Source: Nicotiana tabacum (taxonomy: Eukaryota > Streptophyta > Magnoliopsida > Solanales > Solanaceae). From it: a DNA stretch of 64,000 nucleotides. Position 1 is the first letter of the stretch. The number at the start of each line of letters is the position of its first letter. Of the stretch, positions 46,989 through 58,300 are shown in pieces. The position numbers were made by a program, and so were the translations under genes. Under the pieces are notes generated by a model. That model had not been told where the DNA came from and ran no database searches. It was given only the letters and a program-made list of their open reading frames with translations. The stretch spans positions 110,615,157-110,679,156 of the forward strand of contig NC_134089.1 in assembly GCF_000715075.1 (NCBI RefSeq). The letters run 5' to 3'.

Positions 46989-49150
46989 TCCATCTCCAAG
47001 ATCCTTGAGGAGATTCTCAAAGGAACTAGGCAGGTCTGTGTACACCTTTGGGTTTTTCTCGCCTGTTTCAGGCCATTTGGTTAGACTTCGAGTAAGATCC
47101 TTCTTATTTTCATCTTAAATTCATGGATTCCTAAGCCTATGATCCCGTCTCTGTTCTACTTTCAAAAACCATAATTTGGGGTCTCCGATCATTTCGGATC
47201 TGTACAGATATGAGACGAATCGAACCTATCTCACCTATTTATATGAAAGTTTTATGGTTTTTCAATTGATTCTCCGTTTTTCCTAAAAACTAGGGTTTAC
47301 TGAAAATTATCTTCTCTAAAAGCTTTCCGATTTTGAATGTTTAATCTTTTGTTCTTACGTGCTTCTGATCGGTTTATGTTGAGTTTGCCTTAACCTAGTC
47401 GATTTACTCTAAAGCCCTAATTTTCCCATATTGTGATTCGATTCTGAGTTCTTCATGTTACTTGTGCAATGTTTCATTCTGTGTTTGATTCACATGCTTC
47501 CCTTAGTCAGATTCAGTGTTTTTGACTTTTTACCCTAGTTCATCTTTATTAGGGTTTCTGGTTCAACTTCTCGATTGATTTCTGTGTGTTTATGAAATTG
47601 TATTTTAGCCTATTTTTCTATTTGTGGAAACCTATATTCTTCCCCCCTTTAATCAGTACTATTTCAAATTTCTGATTTACTGATTTGCTCTGTCAAACTT
47701 ATGTGCTGATTTTTGATTGTTTCCCTTATTTACGACCTTAATTAGTTTTCTTACCTTATGTGATTAGTTGTGATACTTACTGATCCTTCAAGATTGTTTC
47801 ATTAACTGAACTCCTGTCTATTTACCTCTAATTGCTTACTTGATTTTCTTTCCTTAAATGTATCCTGCCATTGATTTGTGTGCAATTGATTTTGTGGCTT
47901 CCTTAATTGTTGAATGATTGATCTCCTTTACCTTATTCTTCTTTGCTCCTAAACACTATATATACTCTCCTCTATTCTCACTTCTAAGACATGAACATTG
48001 GTTCACAAACACATTTTCACTCTAAAAATCCCTCTGTTCTTCTCTGCTACTTGTGATATTCATTAGTCTTGCCAGCTGTAAGCCAAGGCTATATATTGCA
48101 CAACATCTGCTTTACATATTGTGTTCTCTTTCCCTAACCGGTATGTCCCTGATTAAATTTTAGAACCCAAACCCTATATGTTTCATTACTGCCTTAGTTC
48201 ATCAGTTATGAGTTCCATTCTTGTTCCTGTTTACTATCTTGCCCAGCATGCCTAACAATGTCTTGTTCAATATATGATTAGCATGTCTAAATTATACTTG
48301 CATGTCTACTGCTTTATCAAGCATGTCTAGATCTCATCTTGTTCAGTGTGTGATTAGCGTGTCTACACTATGAATACTTGTGTGACATTTGCCTAGCCTG
48401 TTCATTTAAGTTCTTGCCTATTCTACTTTGCTAATGAGATCATGCTAAGTTATCTAGTCTCTCCAGGGTAAGTCTAATTTTTTTCTTGATCCTGTCAAGT
48501 GTTTATGTGTTTACAATATGGCTTTACTGTAATCCTTGCTCTATGTCTCAATCACCTACCTTATAGCTGTAGAACCCTTGAGATTTTTGTGCATCCTGTT
48601 GTTTATGTGCTCCATTATACATTGATGTGTATTCTATGCGTCTATTTGCCAAGTGTTCTGAATCTGGTTGTTCCGTGGTTTGTGTTGGGTGATTTCAAAA
48701 AGTATTTTAATACCTTTCTCAAACATGTTTATTTTCAGAAAACCTTTTCACTCCTAGAGTCACTTCTATCTGTTTTCTTATCAAAAACTTATCAAAACTA
48801 TGTCAAGCACTCTCACTTTACTCTTAAGTCAATAGGTTCTGCCCTCTAGTATGTGTACTGCTTAGAGATCCTGGAGATCTATCTGAACTTTGCATATCAG
48901 GGCTGGCTCTTCCACACTGCACATAATCAGTCTCTATTTGAGAAAAGTCTGAGTATAAGCACTGCCCGAGATCCTTGAGGTCCTTAGGTAAATCTGATAC
49001 ACCTAGACACAAATGTGGCAATGAAATCTTGGGCATTTGAGACTACTAAAGGCCTGATACCTCAGGTTTGCTTTGGGCCTGCATCAGGCTCCCTATAGTT
49101 TAATCTATATCGTATTTATGTAATTTATTCAATCTTGGTCTGAAATAATA
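46989..49150 (+). repeat. 5' LTR of C, second piece, truncated
   Basis: Resumes at TCCATCTCCAAG right after the duplicated GTACC and aligns with 56108 to about 58236 of the 3' LTR. It breaks off inside the LTR at CTGAAATAAT and is joined directly to protease-like pol sequence. The final ~1.5 kb of LTR is absent. The stretch from 48490 is nearly identical to the partner; the part before it differs visibly more. Confidence 0.85.
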
Positions 49151-49152
49151 TG

Positions 49153-52100
49153 GGGAACTGCAAAAGAAGAATCATTAGATGGGCTGAGGAATCTATTTCT
49201 GGAGGATGGGGACATGGACTGTAGTGCAATAATTGAGGATGAGGAGGAGGAAGAAGAAGGCCTCACTATTAAGATTGTAGAGAAGGGAGCTGTTCTCAGG
49301 AACTGGACTGCCACACCATCCCGGGCCCGCCGAGTCCCTGGGTAGCTTGGCAGATTTTATTTCTATAGCCATTCTAGGCATCTAAGATTTTCAGTAATTT
49401 TGTTTTAAATACTCACTTGTTTCAAAATAAATGCTCGATTCATCGAGCCATACTTGTTTGGATGTTTTAAGTCTTAATCAAATGCATTACTCTTTATTAT
49501 TCATTATTATCTTCCACATTTTTCTTTCTACAGCGTTATTATTACTTTTTCTGATGAACCGGTGACTGTGACATGTAATGAGGCAACGCAATATGAGGAT
49601 AGTGATTCGATGAAGAAGATGAGATAGCTGAGGAAGTACTCAGGGAGGTTGAAAACTTTAAGAATAAGCCCAAGTCCAACCTGGACGAAACTGAAGCAAT
49701 AAATTTTGGGGACACTGAGGTCGTCAAGGAGACTCGCATCAACATTCACTTATCGCTGACAGAGAAAAAGGAGTACATTCATTTCTTAACGTAGTATGAG
49801 GATATTTTTGCATGGTCATATGATGACATGACCGATTTGAGCACGTCCATAGTGGTTACAAGTTGCCTACCACTCCCATGTGTCCGTCGGTGAAGCAGAA
49901 ACTTAGAAAATTCAAACCAGATATGAGTCTAAAAATCAAGGAGGAAGTTAGTAAGCAGATCAAAGCCAAAGTCCTCAGGGTGGTTGAGTACCCAACCTGG
50001 TTAGCCAACATTGTGTCAGTTCCGAAGAAAGATGGGAAAGTTAAAGTTTGTGTTGACTACCGAGACTTAAATAGAGCAAGTCCCAAGGATGACTTTCCAA
50101 TGCCAAATATAAACATCCTGATCGACAATTGCGCCAAGCATAAACTCCAATCCTTTGTAGATTGCTTCGCGGGTTATCACCAGATCTGGATGGATGAAGA
50201 AGACGAAGAGAAAACAACTTTTATTACGCCATGGGGGGTATACTACTAAAAGATGATGTCATTTGGTCTAAAAAATGCTGGGGCTACTTAAATGAGAGCC
50301 ATGACAACCATCTTCCATGATATGGTACATAAAGAAATAGAGGTGTATGTGGATGACGTCATTATCAAATCCAAGAGGGTCGCGGATTACATAGCAGACT
50401 TGAGAAGGTTCTTTGACAGGTTAAGAAGGTACAACTTGAAACTGAACCTCGCAAAGTGTGCATTCAGGGTTCCCGCAGGAAAGTTACTGGGATTCATTGT
50501 TAGTCATCGAGGGAGCGAGCTGGACCCATCTAAAGTTAAGGCTATTCAGGAGTTACCGCCTCCTAGGAGCAAAAAAGACGTGATGAGCTTCCTAGGACGT
50601 CTCAACTATATCAGTCGCTTCATAGCACAGTCCACAGTCATATGTGAACCCATTTTCAAGATGTTGAGGAAAGATGCTGAAACAAGCTGGACCAAGGATT
50701 GTCAGAAAGCTTTCGACAAAATCAAGGAGTACCTGTCCACACCACCGGTTTTGGTCTCGCCAGATCTAGGAGGACCTTTGCTACTCTATCTATCTGTATT
50801 AGATGGAGCCTTCAGATGTGTTTTGGGACAATATGACGAGACAGGGAGAAAGGAGCAAGTCATATACTACCTAAGTAAGAAATTCATGCCTTATGAAGCA
50901 CGATACTCTCTGTTGGAACGCATTTGCTGTGCTTTGACCTGGATGGCCCAGAAGTTGAGGCATTACTTTTGTGGCTATACCACATACCTCATATCTAGGA
51001 TGGACCCTTTGAAGTACATATTTCAGAAACTCATGCCAACTGGGAAGTTAGCCAAGTGGCAGATACTGTTGAGTTAGTTCGATATCGTCTACGTAACTCA
51101 AAAAGCAGTCAAAGGATAATCATTGGCAAACCATCTTGCCGAAAATCCTGTGGGAGGAGAATACGAACCCCTAAAAACATATTTTCCTGATGAAGAGGTG
51201 TCATTCGTAGGAAAGGACATTACCGAAGCATACGGCGATTGGAGGATGTTCTTTGATGGAGCTGCAAATTTCAAAGGAGTGGGCATTGGGCGGTTTTGGT
51301 ATCAGAAACAGGCCAACATTATCCGATATCTGCTAAACTCAGATTTTTGTGCACCAACAACATGGCAGAGTATGAAGCCTGCATACTAGGGCTCAGCATG
51401 GCAATCCACATGAATATTTAGGAGCTGCTGGTAATAGGTGATTCAAATTTGCTTGTGCACCAGGTACAAGGAGAGTGGGACACCGAGAATTTCAAGATAT
51501 TACCATATCTACACCATGTGACAGGAATTGAGAAAGAGGTTCACAAAGATAGAGTTTCGGCATGTGCCTAGAATTCAGAATGAGTTTGCCGATGCATTGG
51601 CCACCTTGTCATCTATGATACAACATCTAGACAAGAATTTCATTGATTCCATCCCAGTAAGAATTCATAATCAACCGGCGTATTGTGCCCACGTTGAAGA
51701 AGAAACAGATGGAAAACCTTGGTTCCATGACATCAAAGAGTATTTTGCAAAAGGAGAATATCCGAAGCATGCGAACCACACTCAGAAATGGAAACTTCGG
51801 AGATTTACCAATCACTTTTTCCACAACAGAGGAAACTTGTATAGAAGAACTCCTAATTTGGGATTGATAAGATGTGTTGACGCAAAAGAGGCTTCTAAGC
51901 TACTTGAGGAGATATACATGTTGGGGCCTGTGGCCCACAAATGAATGGTTTTGCCCTGGCCAAGAAGATACTTAGGGCCGGTTCCTTGTGGATGACTATG
52001 GAGACAGATTGCGTCAAGTATATCCGCAAATGCTACCAATGTCAAGTGCATGCCGATATGATGAGGGTACCGCCGAATGAGCTCAATGCAACAAGCTCAC

Positions 52101-52969
52101 CTTGGCCATTTTGCACCTGGGGAATGGATGTCATTGGTCCTATCGAGCCCACTACTTCAAACGGGCACAGGTTTATTCTAGTAGCCATTGATTACTTCAC
52201 AAAATAGGTAGAGGTTGTATCTTACAAAGCTATAACCAAGAAAGTCGTCGCAAACTTTGTCAAAGAACGTATTGTTTGCCAATTTGGAGTCCCTGAGTCC
52301 ATTGTTACTGATAATGCCACCAATCTCAATAGCAATCTGATGAAATCCATGAGTGAGACTTTCAAAATCAAGCATAAGAATTCCACAGCCTATAGACCTC
52401 AGATGAATGGAGTCATAGAAGCCGCCAACAAAAACATCAAGAAGATACTAAGGAAGATGGTAGAAAACCACAAGCAATGACATGGGAAACTACCCTTTGC
52501 TTTGTTGGGATACCGCACTACAGTTCGCACATCAATCGGGGAAACTCCCTACATGCTGGTTTATGGTACCGAAACTGTCATCCCAGCCGAGGTAGAGGTT
52601 CCTTCTTTAAGGATTATACAAGAAGACGATCTCAGCGATACAGAATGGATAAAGAGCCGCTATAAGCAATTGGACCTTATAGATGGAAAAAGGATGAACG
52701 CAATATGTCACGATCAGCTTTACCAGAATAGAATGTCCAGAGCTTTCAACAAAAGGGTCAAACCAAGACAGTATTCACTAGGACAACTGGTACTGAAGAA
52801 GATCTTACCACATCAAGATGAAGCCAAAAAGAAATTCTCTCCCAACTAGCAAGGTCCTTATATGGTTCACAGAGTGCTAACAAGAGGAGCGCTCATACTT
52901 GCAGAAATGGATGGAGAAGTCTGGCCAAAACCAATCAACTCAGACGCTGTCAAGAGATACTATGCTTAG
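49153..52969 (+). pseudogene. Ogre-type pol of C: protease end, RT, dual RNase H, integrase
   Basis: 49153-49341 is the end of the protease region (GLTIKIVEKGAVLRNWTATP). An intron follows, then a linker and RT from about 49860: KIKEEVSKQIKAKVLRVVEY, CVDYRDLNRASPKDDFPMPN, and the intact catalytic VYVDDVIIKSK near 50345. RNase H follows (about 50690-51060), then a second RNase H (FFDGAANFKGVGIG, AEYEACILGLSMAI, GDSNLLVHQVQGEW), a trait of the Tat/Ogre lineage. Integrase has KCYQCQVHADMMRVPP, MDVIGPIEP, IVTDNATNLN and NGVIEAANKNIKKIL, so D, D and E are kept. About ten stops or frame changes (for example 50247, 50289, 51075, 51117, 52204, 52477, 52846) disable it. Confidence 0.85.
49342..49533 (+). 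other. putative retrotransposon intron in the pol of C
   Basis: 192 bp, AT-rich, donor CTGG|GTAGCT and acceptor TTTCTTTCTACAG, located between protease and RT. A spliced intron at this place is a known peculiarity of Ogre elements. The sequence on both sides reads as pol; the inside does not. Confidence 0.65.
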
Positions 52970-52999
52970 ACTATTTATATTTCTTCATATGATGTAATT

Positions 53000-53061
53000 G
53001 AACTACGCTTGACCTGATTCCCGCTTATGAGGGAATATGTAGGAAGCCTTGTGGTTCGGTC
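53000..53061 (+). repeat. two-hairpin motif, copy 5 (after pol of C)
   Basis: GAACTACG, stem ATTCCC/GGGAAT (53017-53022 with 53031-53036), linker ATGTAGGA, second stem AGCC/GGTT (53045-53048 with 53053-53056), then CGGTC. It starts about 30 nt after the end of the integrase frame. Confidence 0.75.
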
Positions 53062-53095
53062 ATATCATAATAAAATTTTTGTTTCACCCAGAATC

Positions 53096-53330
53096 AGAAA
53101 CTGGGGTATAATTTTGAGAAGGACCCTCAAAATTTCGAAGCAAGTCCAACCGGCGCCATTACATGCCAGAAAATTAGAAATTGGTTAAGAAACTGGGGTA
53201 GAATTTTGAGAAGGATTCTCAAAATTCCGAAGAAGGATTAGCGAGTTCGTTGCTCGCAAACAACCGAAGGATCATCCACCAAACTGGGGCAGAATTTTGA
53301 GGAGGACCATCAAAATTCTAACACGAGAAA
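53096..53330 (+). repeat. three 91-bp units, each with a perfect hairpin
   Basis: Each unit has AAACTGGGGYA followed by an inverted repeat: AATTTTGAG/CTCAAAATT (53110-53134), GAATTTTGAG/CTCAAAATTC (53201-53227) and GAATTTTGA/TCAAAATTC (53292-53318). The starts 53110, 53201 and 53292 are 91 bp apart. Confidence 0.8.
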
Positions 53331-53689
53331 GCTGCAATGTCTTTGAAATATGTTACAGTCACTAGTTCATCTAAAATTACTTGATATTTCAATATGTTTC
53401 CAAAATAACTCTATTTTTATCAATAATCGCACATTTTCGAAAAATCTATTTCCGTAATAGCTAGGTGTTACCCAGGGAAACTTAAACAAGGCATCCAGCA
53501 TGAAGAAACAAAGCCAGCAGATGAAGGTACAAACCAACCTCCCCTTACAAAACTTACAATTTTTCTTTGAACGCAGACACATCTGATGTAGCAATAGCAT
53601 TCGCAAATATATACACGCGGCAAAATCACTATCAATCGAGCCACCAAATACCGAATATATCCCCAGCTAAGAAATATTCTACCATTATT

Positions 53690-54560
53690 TGCTATTCCAT
53701 CTGTATAGGACTAAGCCCTGTCCCACACCTTACATGAGGCTAAGCCTTGCCTCCATATTTGCATAAGGCTAAGCACCGCCTTCCATCTGCATAGGACTAA
53801 GCCATGTCCCGTATCTTGCATGAGGTTAAGCTCTGCCTCCATATTTGCATAATGCTAAGCACTGCCTTCCATCTGCATGGGACTAAGCCCTGTCCCACAT
53901 CTTGCATGAGGCTAAGCCCTACCTCCATATTGGCATAAGGCTAAGCACTACCTTCTATTTGCATGGGGCTAATCCCGGTCCCGCATCTTGCATGAGGCTA
54001 AGCACTACCTCCATATTTGCATAAGGCTAAGCACTGCCTTCTATTTGCGTGGGACTAAGCCATGTCCCACATCTTGTATGAGGCTAAGCCCTACCTTCAT
54101 ATTTGCATAATGCTAAGCACTGCCTTCCATCTGCATGGGACTAAGCCCTGTCATGCACCTTGCATGAGGCTAAGCCCTGCATCCATATTTGCATAAGGCT
54201 AAGCACTGCCTTCTATTTGCGTGGGACTAAGCCATGTCCCACATCTTGTATGAGGCTAAGCCCTACCTTCATATTTGCATAAGGCTAAGCACTGCCTTCC
54301 ATTTTCATGGGACTAAGCCCTGTCCCGCATCCTGCATGAGGCTAAGCCATGCCTCCATATTTGCATAAGGCTAAGCACTGCCTTCCATTTGCATGGGACT
54401 AAGCCTTGTCCCGCATCTTGCATAAGGCTAAGCACTGCCTTCCATTTGCATGGGACTAAGCCTTGTCCCAAATCCTGCATGAGGCTAAGCTGCCTCTATA
54501 TGTTCATAAGGCTAAGCATTGGCTTTAATTTTCATGGGACTAAGCCATATACCTCCTTGC
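53690..54560 (+). repeat. 86-bp tandem array with 29+29+28 substructure in C
   Basis: About ten units, each made of three related blocks: GACTAAGCCCTGTCCC.., GGCTAAGCCCTGCCTCC.. and GGCTAAGCACTGCCTTCC.., each ending in a TTGCAT-type box. Period 86 bp (53875, 53961, 54047). It is a small higher-order repeat in the 3' untranslated part of the element. Confidence 0.9.
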
Positions 54561-55159
54561 ATAAATGTTGCTCTATTCCGATACTATCTATTTGCTCTTC
54601 TGTCGGGCTAAGCTATGCCCTCTATTTCGCAAGACTAAGCTTTGTCTTGTCGACATCTTATTATCGCATTTCAAGGGTTAAAATATCGTCAATCTGTCCT
54701 AAGGCTTCATAGTCTAAAGGCATCATCCTCATAACCGGAAGGCACCATGCCATGGCCTGATGATCTCTCAAATTTGCATATCATTATTCAAAGGCGTCAT
54801 GGTTCGGAGGAACCATATTCTTGGCCCGAGAACATCATTTTATGGTCTGCGAATTCCCCACTGAATAATTCATGGCCCAGGATACCATGGTATGAGGACA
54901 TCATCCTTAACCGTCTGAAGACAACTTTCATGGTCCAAAAAGAATCTGCATCATGTTTAAATTTTCGCACAAATACATGTTCATATCATCTCTTTATCTA
55001 CAAGTGACCAGTAAGCAACTACTATCCCAGTAGGAGCAATCTCGCTCCAGTTCCTTTACTATGTCAAACTTGACCGTTCACCATAACCACTCTTTTACCC
55101 ATCCCGAAATCTCGTGTCCGTTCTTGAATGACTTCATCGGCATATTCCGCCGATGGATG
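54561..55159 (+). other. non-coding 3' region of C
   Basis: Contains decaying repeats with the theme CATGG(C/T)C..GA..CATC in 54715-54960 (for example CATGGCCTGATGATC, CATGGTTCGGAGGAACCAT) and no coding sequence. CATGGTTCGGAGGAACCATA includes a palindrome ATGGTTC/GAACCAT. Confidence 0.5.
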
Positions 55160-55228
55160 GAACTACACATGGCCTGATTCTTGTAAAATCAGGGATATGT
55201 AGGCAGCTCAAAGACCAGAGTCCGGCCT
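55160..55228 (+). repeat. two-hairpin motif, copy 6 (before the C polypurine tract)
   Basis: GAACTAC, first stem around 55079+100 to 55195 with wobble pairs (TCTTG with CAGGG), linker ATATGTAGGC, second stem GCTC/GAGT (55206-55209 with 55218-55221), then CCGG. It ends about 78 nt before the polypurine tract. Confidence 0.65.
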
Positions 55229-55305
55229 CTATCTTTCAAAACATCCCATTTGGTCAGAATTGGCCATTATTTCTTTACCCGAAAACTCTTTCATCCTTCC
55301 CGGGT

Positions 55306-55318
55306 AAAGAGGGGCAGC
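55306..55318 (+). other. polypurine tract of C
   Basis: AAAGAGGGGCAGC immediately before the 3' LTR; the same 13 bases as in D. Confidence 0.85.
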
Positions 55319-58300
55319 TGTTAATACCCAATTTTCCCTATAATAGTTTTAAAATGCATATATATCTTCAAAATCATGCATTAGCATCAGTTGGTATTTT
55401 CCACAATTTCTACATTTGTTAAATTAATTTGCTAGTATTTTACCTATAATAAATAATTGTAAAATCGCATCATAAATGAATTTAGAACATGGCTTGATTT
55501 AATATTACTATTATGGTTCTATTGAGTCCAAATTATTTTATAAATAGCCAAATTGGCACATTTTGGCTATAATTGTAATAACTTTGCAATCTTAGCCCAT
55601 GCGTACATTTTTATATTATTTTACCATAAATTAGTCCTTTATATTTTTAAATACTAAATAACTATTTTTAAAACATTTCTATGCATGAAATTCATTTTTT
55701 ATAATTAGTAATTATTTTACAAATTATTTTTTAATAAATTGTTTGGGTTATTTAACAAATAGCCTTTTTATTTAAATTTTAGCCTAAAATCTACCAGCCC
55801 AATACCTTATAAAACTATCCCAAAAAACCCAAGCCCAATACCCTATCTGACCTACCCAAAACCCTTTGGCCAATCCTGGTCGTTGATCATTCTTGATCAA
55901 TGGTCCAGGATCCCCCTACCTCAATTAAACCCATATACCCCCCTCTAATCCTAATCATTTTCACCCTTCCCCCCACCGTCACTCTTCTCTCCGTCTCTCA
56001 AACGCTTTCTAACTCTAACCCTAATTCCCCCACCGTCACTTACCTACTGCCTTCCTATGGTGGTTCTTCACCACCTCAGGCCTCTAATGGCATCTTCTAT
56101 GCTATGGTACCTCCATCTCCAAGATCCTTGAGGAGATTCTCAAGGGACCTAGTCAGGTCTGTGTACACCTTTGGATTTTTCTTGCCTGTTTCAGGCTATT
56201 TGGTTAGACTTTGAGTAAGATCCTTCTTATTTTCATTTTAAATTCATGGATTCCTAAGCCTATGATCCTGTCTCTGTTCTACTTTCGAAAACCCTAATTT
56301 TGGGTCTCCGATCCTTTCAAAGCTGTACATATCTGAGATGAATCGAACCTATCTCACCTGTTTTTATGAAAGTTTTATGGTTTTTCAATTGATTCTCCGT
56401 TTTCCTAAAAACTAGGGTTTACTGAAAATTATCATCTCTAAAAGCTTTCCGATTTTGAATGTTTAATATTCTGATCTTACGTGCTTCTGACCGATTTATG
56501 TTGAGTTTGCCTTAACCTAGTCGATTTATGCTAAAGCCCAAATTTTCCCATATTGTGATTCGATTCTGAGTTCTTCGTGTTACTTGTGCAGTGTTTCGTT
56601 CTGTGTTTGATTCGCATGCTTCCCTTAGTCAGATTCATTATTTTTGACTTTTTACCCTAGTTCATCCTATTTGTGGAAACCTATATTCTTCCCCCCTTAA
56701 TCAGTACTATTTCAAATTTCTAATTTACTTATTTGCTCTGTCAAACTTATGTGTTGATTCTTGATTGTTTCCCTTATTTACGACCTTAATTAGTTTCTTA
56801 CCTTATGTGATTAGTTGTGATACTTACTGATCCTTTAAGATTGTTTCATTAATTGAAATCATGTCTATTTACCCTTAATTGCTCACTTAATTTTCTTTCC
56901 TTAAATGTAACTGCCCTTTACCATTGGGTAATTACCCCTAATTAAGGAAAAAATGCACTAATTTGTGTGTAATTGATTCTGTGGCTTCCTTAATAGATGA
57001 ATGATTGATCTCCATTACTTTATTCTGCTGTGCTCCTAACCACTATATATACTTTCCCCTATTCTCACTTCTAAGACACGGACATTGGTTCATAAACACA
57101 CTTTCACTCTAAAAATCCCTCTGTTCTTCTCTGCTACTTGTGATATTCATTAGTCTTCCCAGTTGTAAGCCAAGGCTAGATATTGCACAACATCTACTTA
57201 ATATCTTGTGTTCTCTTTCCCTAACTGGTATGTCCCTGATTAAATTTTAGAACCCAAACCCTATGTGTTTCATTACTGCCTTAGTTCATCAGTTATGAGT
57301 TTCATTCTTGTTCCTGTTCACTGTCTTGCTTAGCATGCCTAACACTATCTTGTTCAATATATGTTTAGCATGTCTAAACTATACTTGCATGTCTACTGCT
57401 TTATCTATCATGTCTAAATCTCATTTTGTTTATTGTGTGATTAGCATGTCTACACCATAAATACTTGTGTGACATTTGCCTAGCATATTCATTTAAGTTC
57501 TTGCCTATTCTGCTTTGCTATTGAGATAATGCTAAGTTATCTAGTCTCTCCAGGGTAACTCTAGTTGTGTTCTTGATCATGTCCAGTGTTTATGTGTTTA
57601 CATTATGGCTTTACTATAATCCTTGCTCTATGTCTCAATCACCTACCTTATAGCTGTAGAACCCTTGAGATTTTTGTGCATCCTGTTGTTTATGTGCTCC
57701 ATTATACATTGATGTGTATTCTATGCGTCTATTTGCCAAGTGTTCTGAATCTGGTTGTTCCGTGGTTTGTGTTGGGTGATTTCAAAAAGTATTTTAATAC
57801 CTTTCTCAAACATGTTTATTTTCAGAAAACCTTTTCACTCCTAGAGTCACTTCTATCTGTTTTCTTATCAAAAACTTATCAAAACTATGTCAAGCACTCT
57901 CACTTTACTCTTAAGTCAATAGGTTCTGCCCCTCTAGTATGTGTACTGCTTAGAGATCCTGGAGATCTCTCTGAACTTTGCATATCAGGGCTGGCTCTTC
58001 CACACTGCACATAATCAGTCTCTATTTGAGAAAAGTCTGGGTATAAGCACTGCCCGAGATCCTTGAGGTCCTTAGGGAAATCTGATACACCTAGACACAA
58101 ATGTGGCAATGAAATCTTGGGCATTTGAGACTACTAAAGGCCTGATACCTCAGGTTTGCTTTGGGCCTGCATCAGGCTCCCTATAGTTTAATCTATATCG
58201 TATTTATGTAATTTATTCAATCTTGGTCTGAAATAATTATTTATAAACAGATATTGGGGTAATTAGTGAAATGGAAGGGTAGTTGTAATGGGTAAAACTG

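Noticed and set aside
53690..54560. CRISPR-like regularly spaced repeats
   Set aside because: Units are contiguous tandem repeats without unique spacers, in a eukaryotic retrotransposon.
48499..58014. Related plus-strand frames of 116 and 142 codons at 48499-48849 and 57586-58014
   Set aside because: Same position in the two LTRs of C; the length difference comes from a one-base indel. No recognisable protein.
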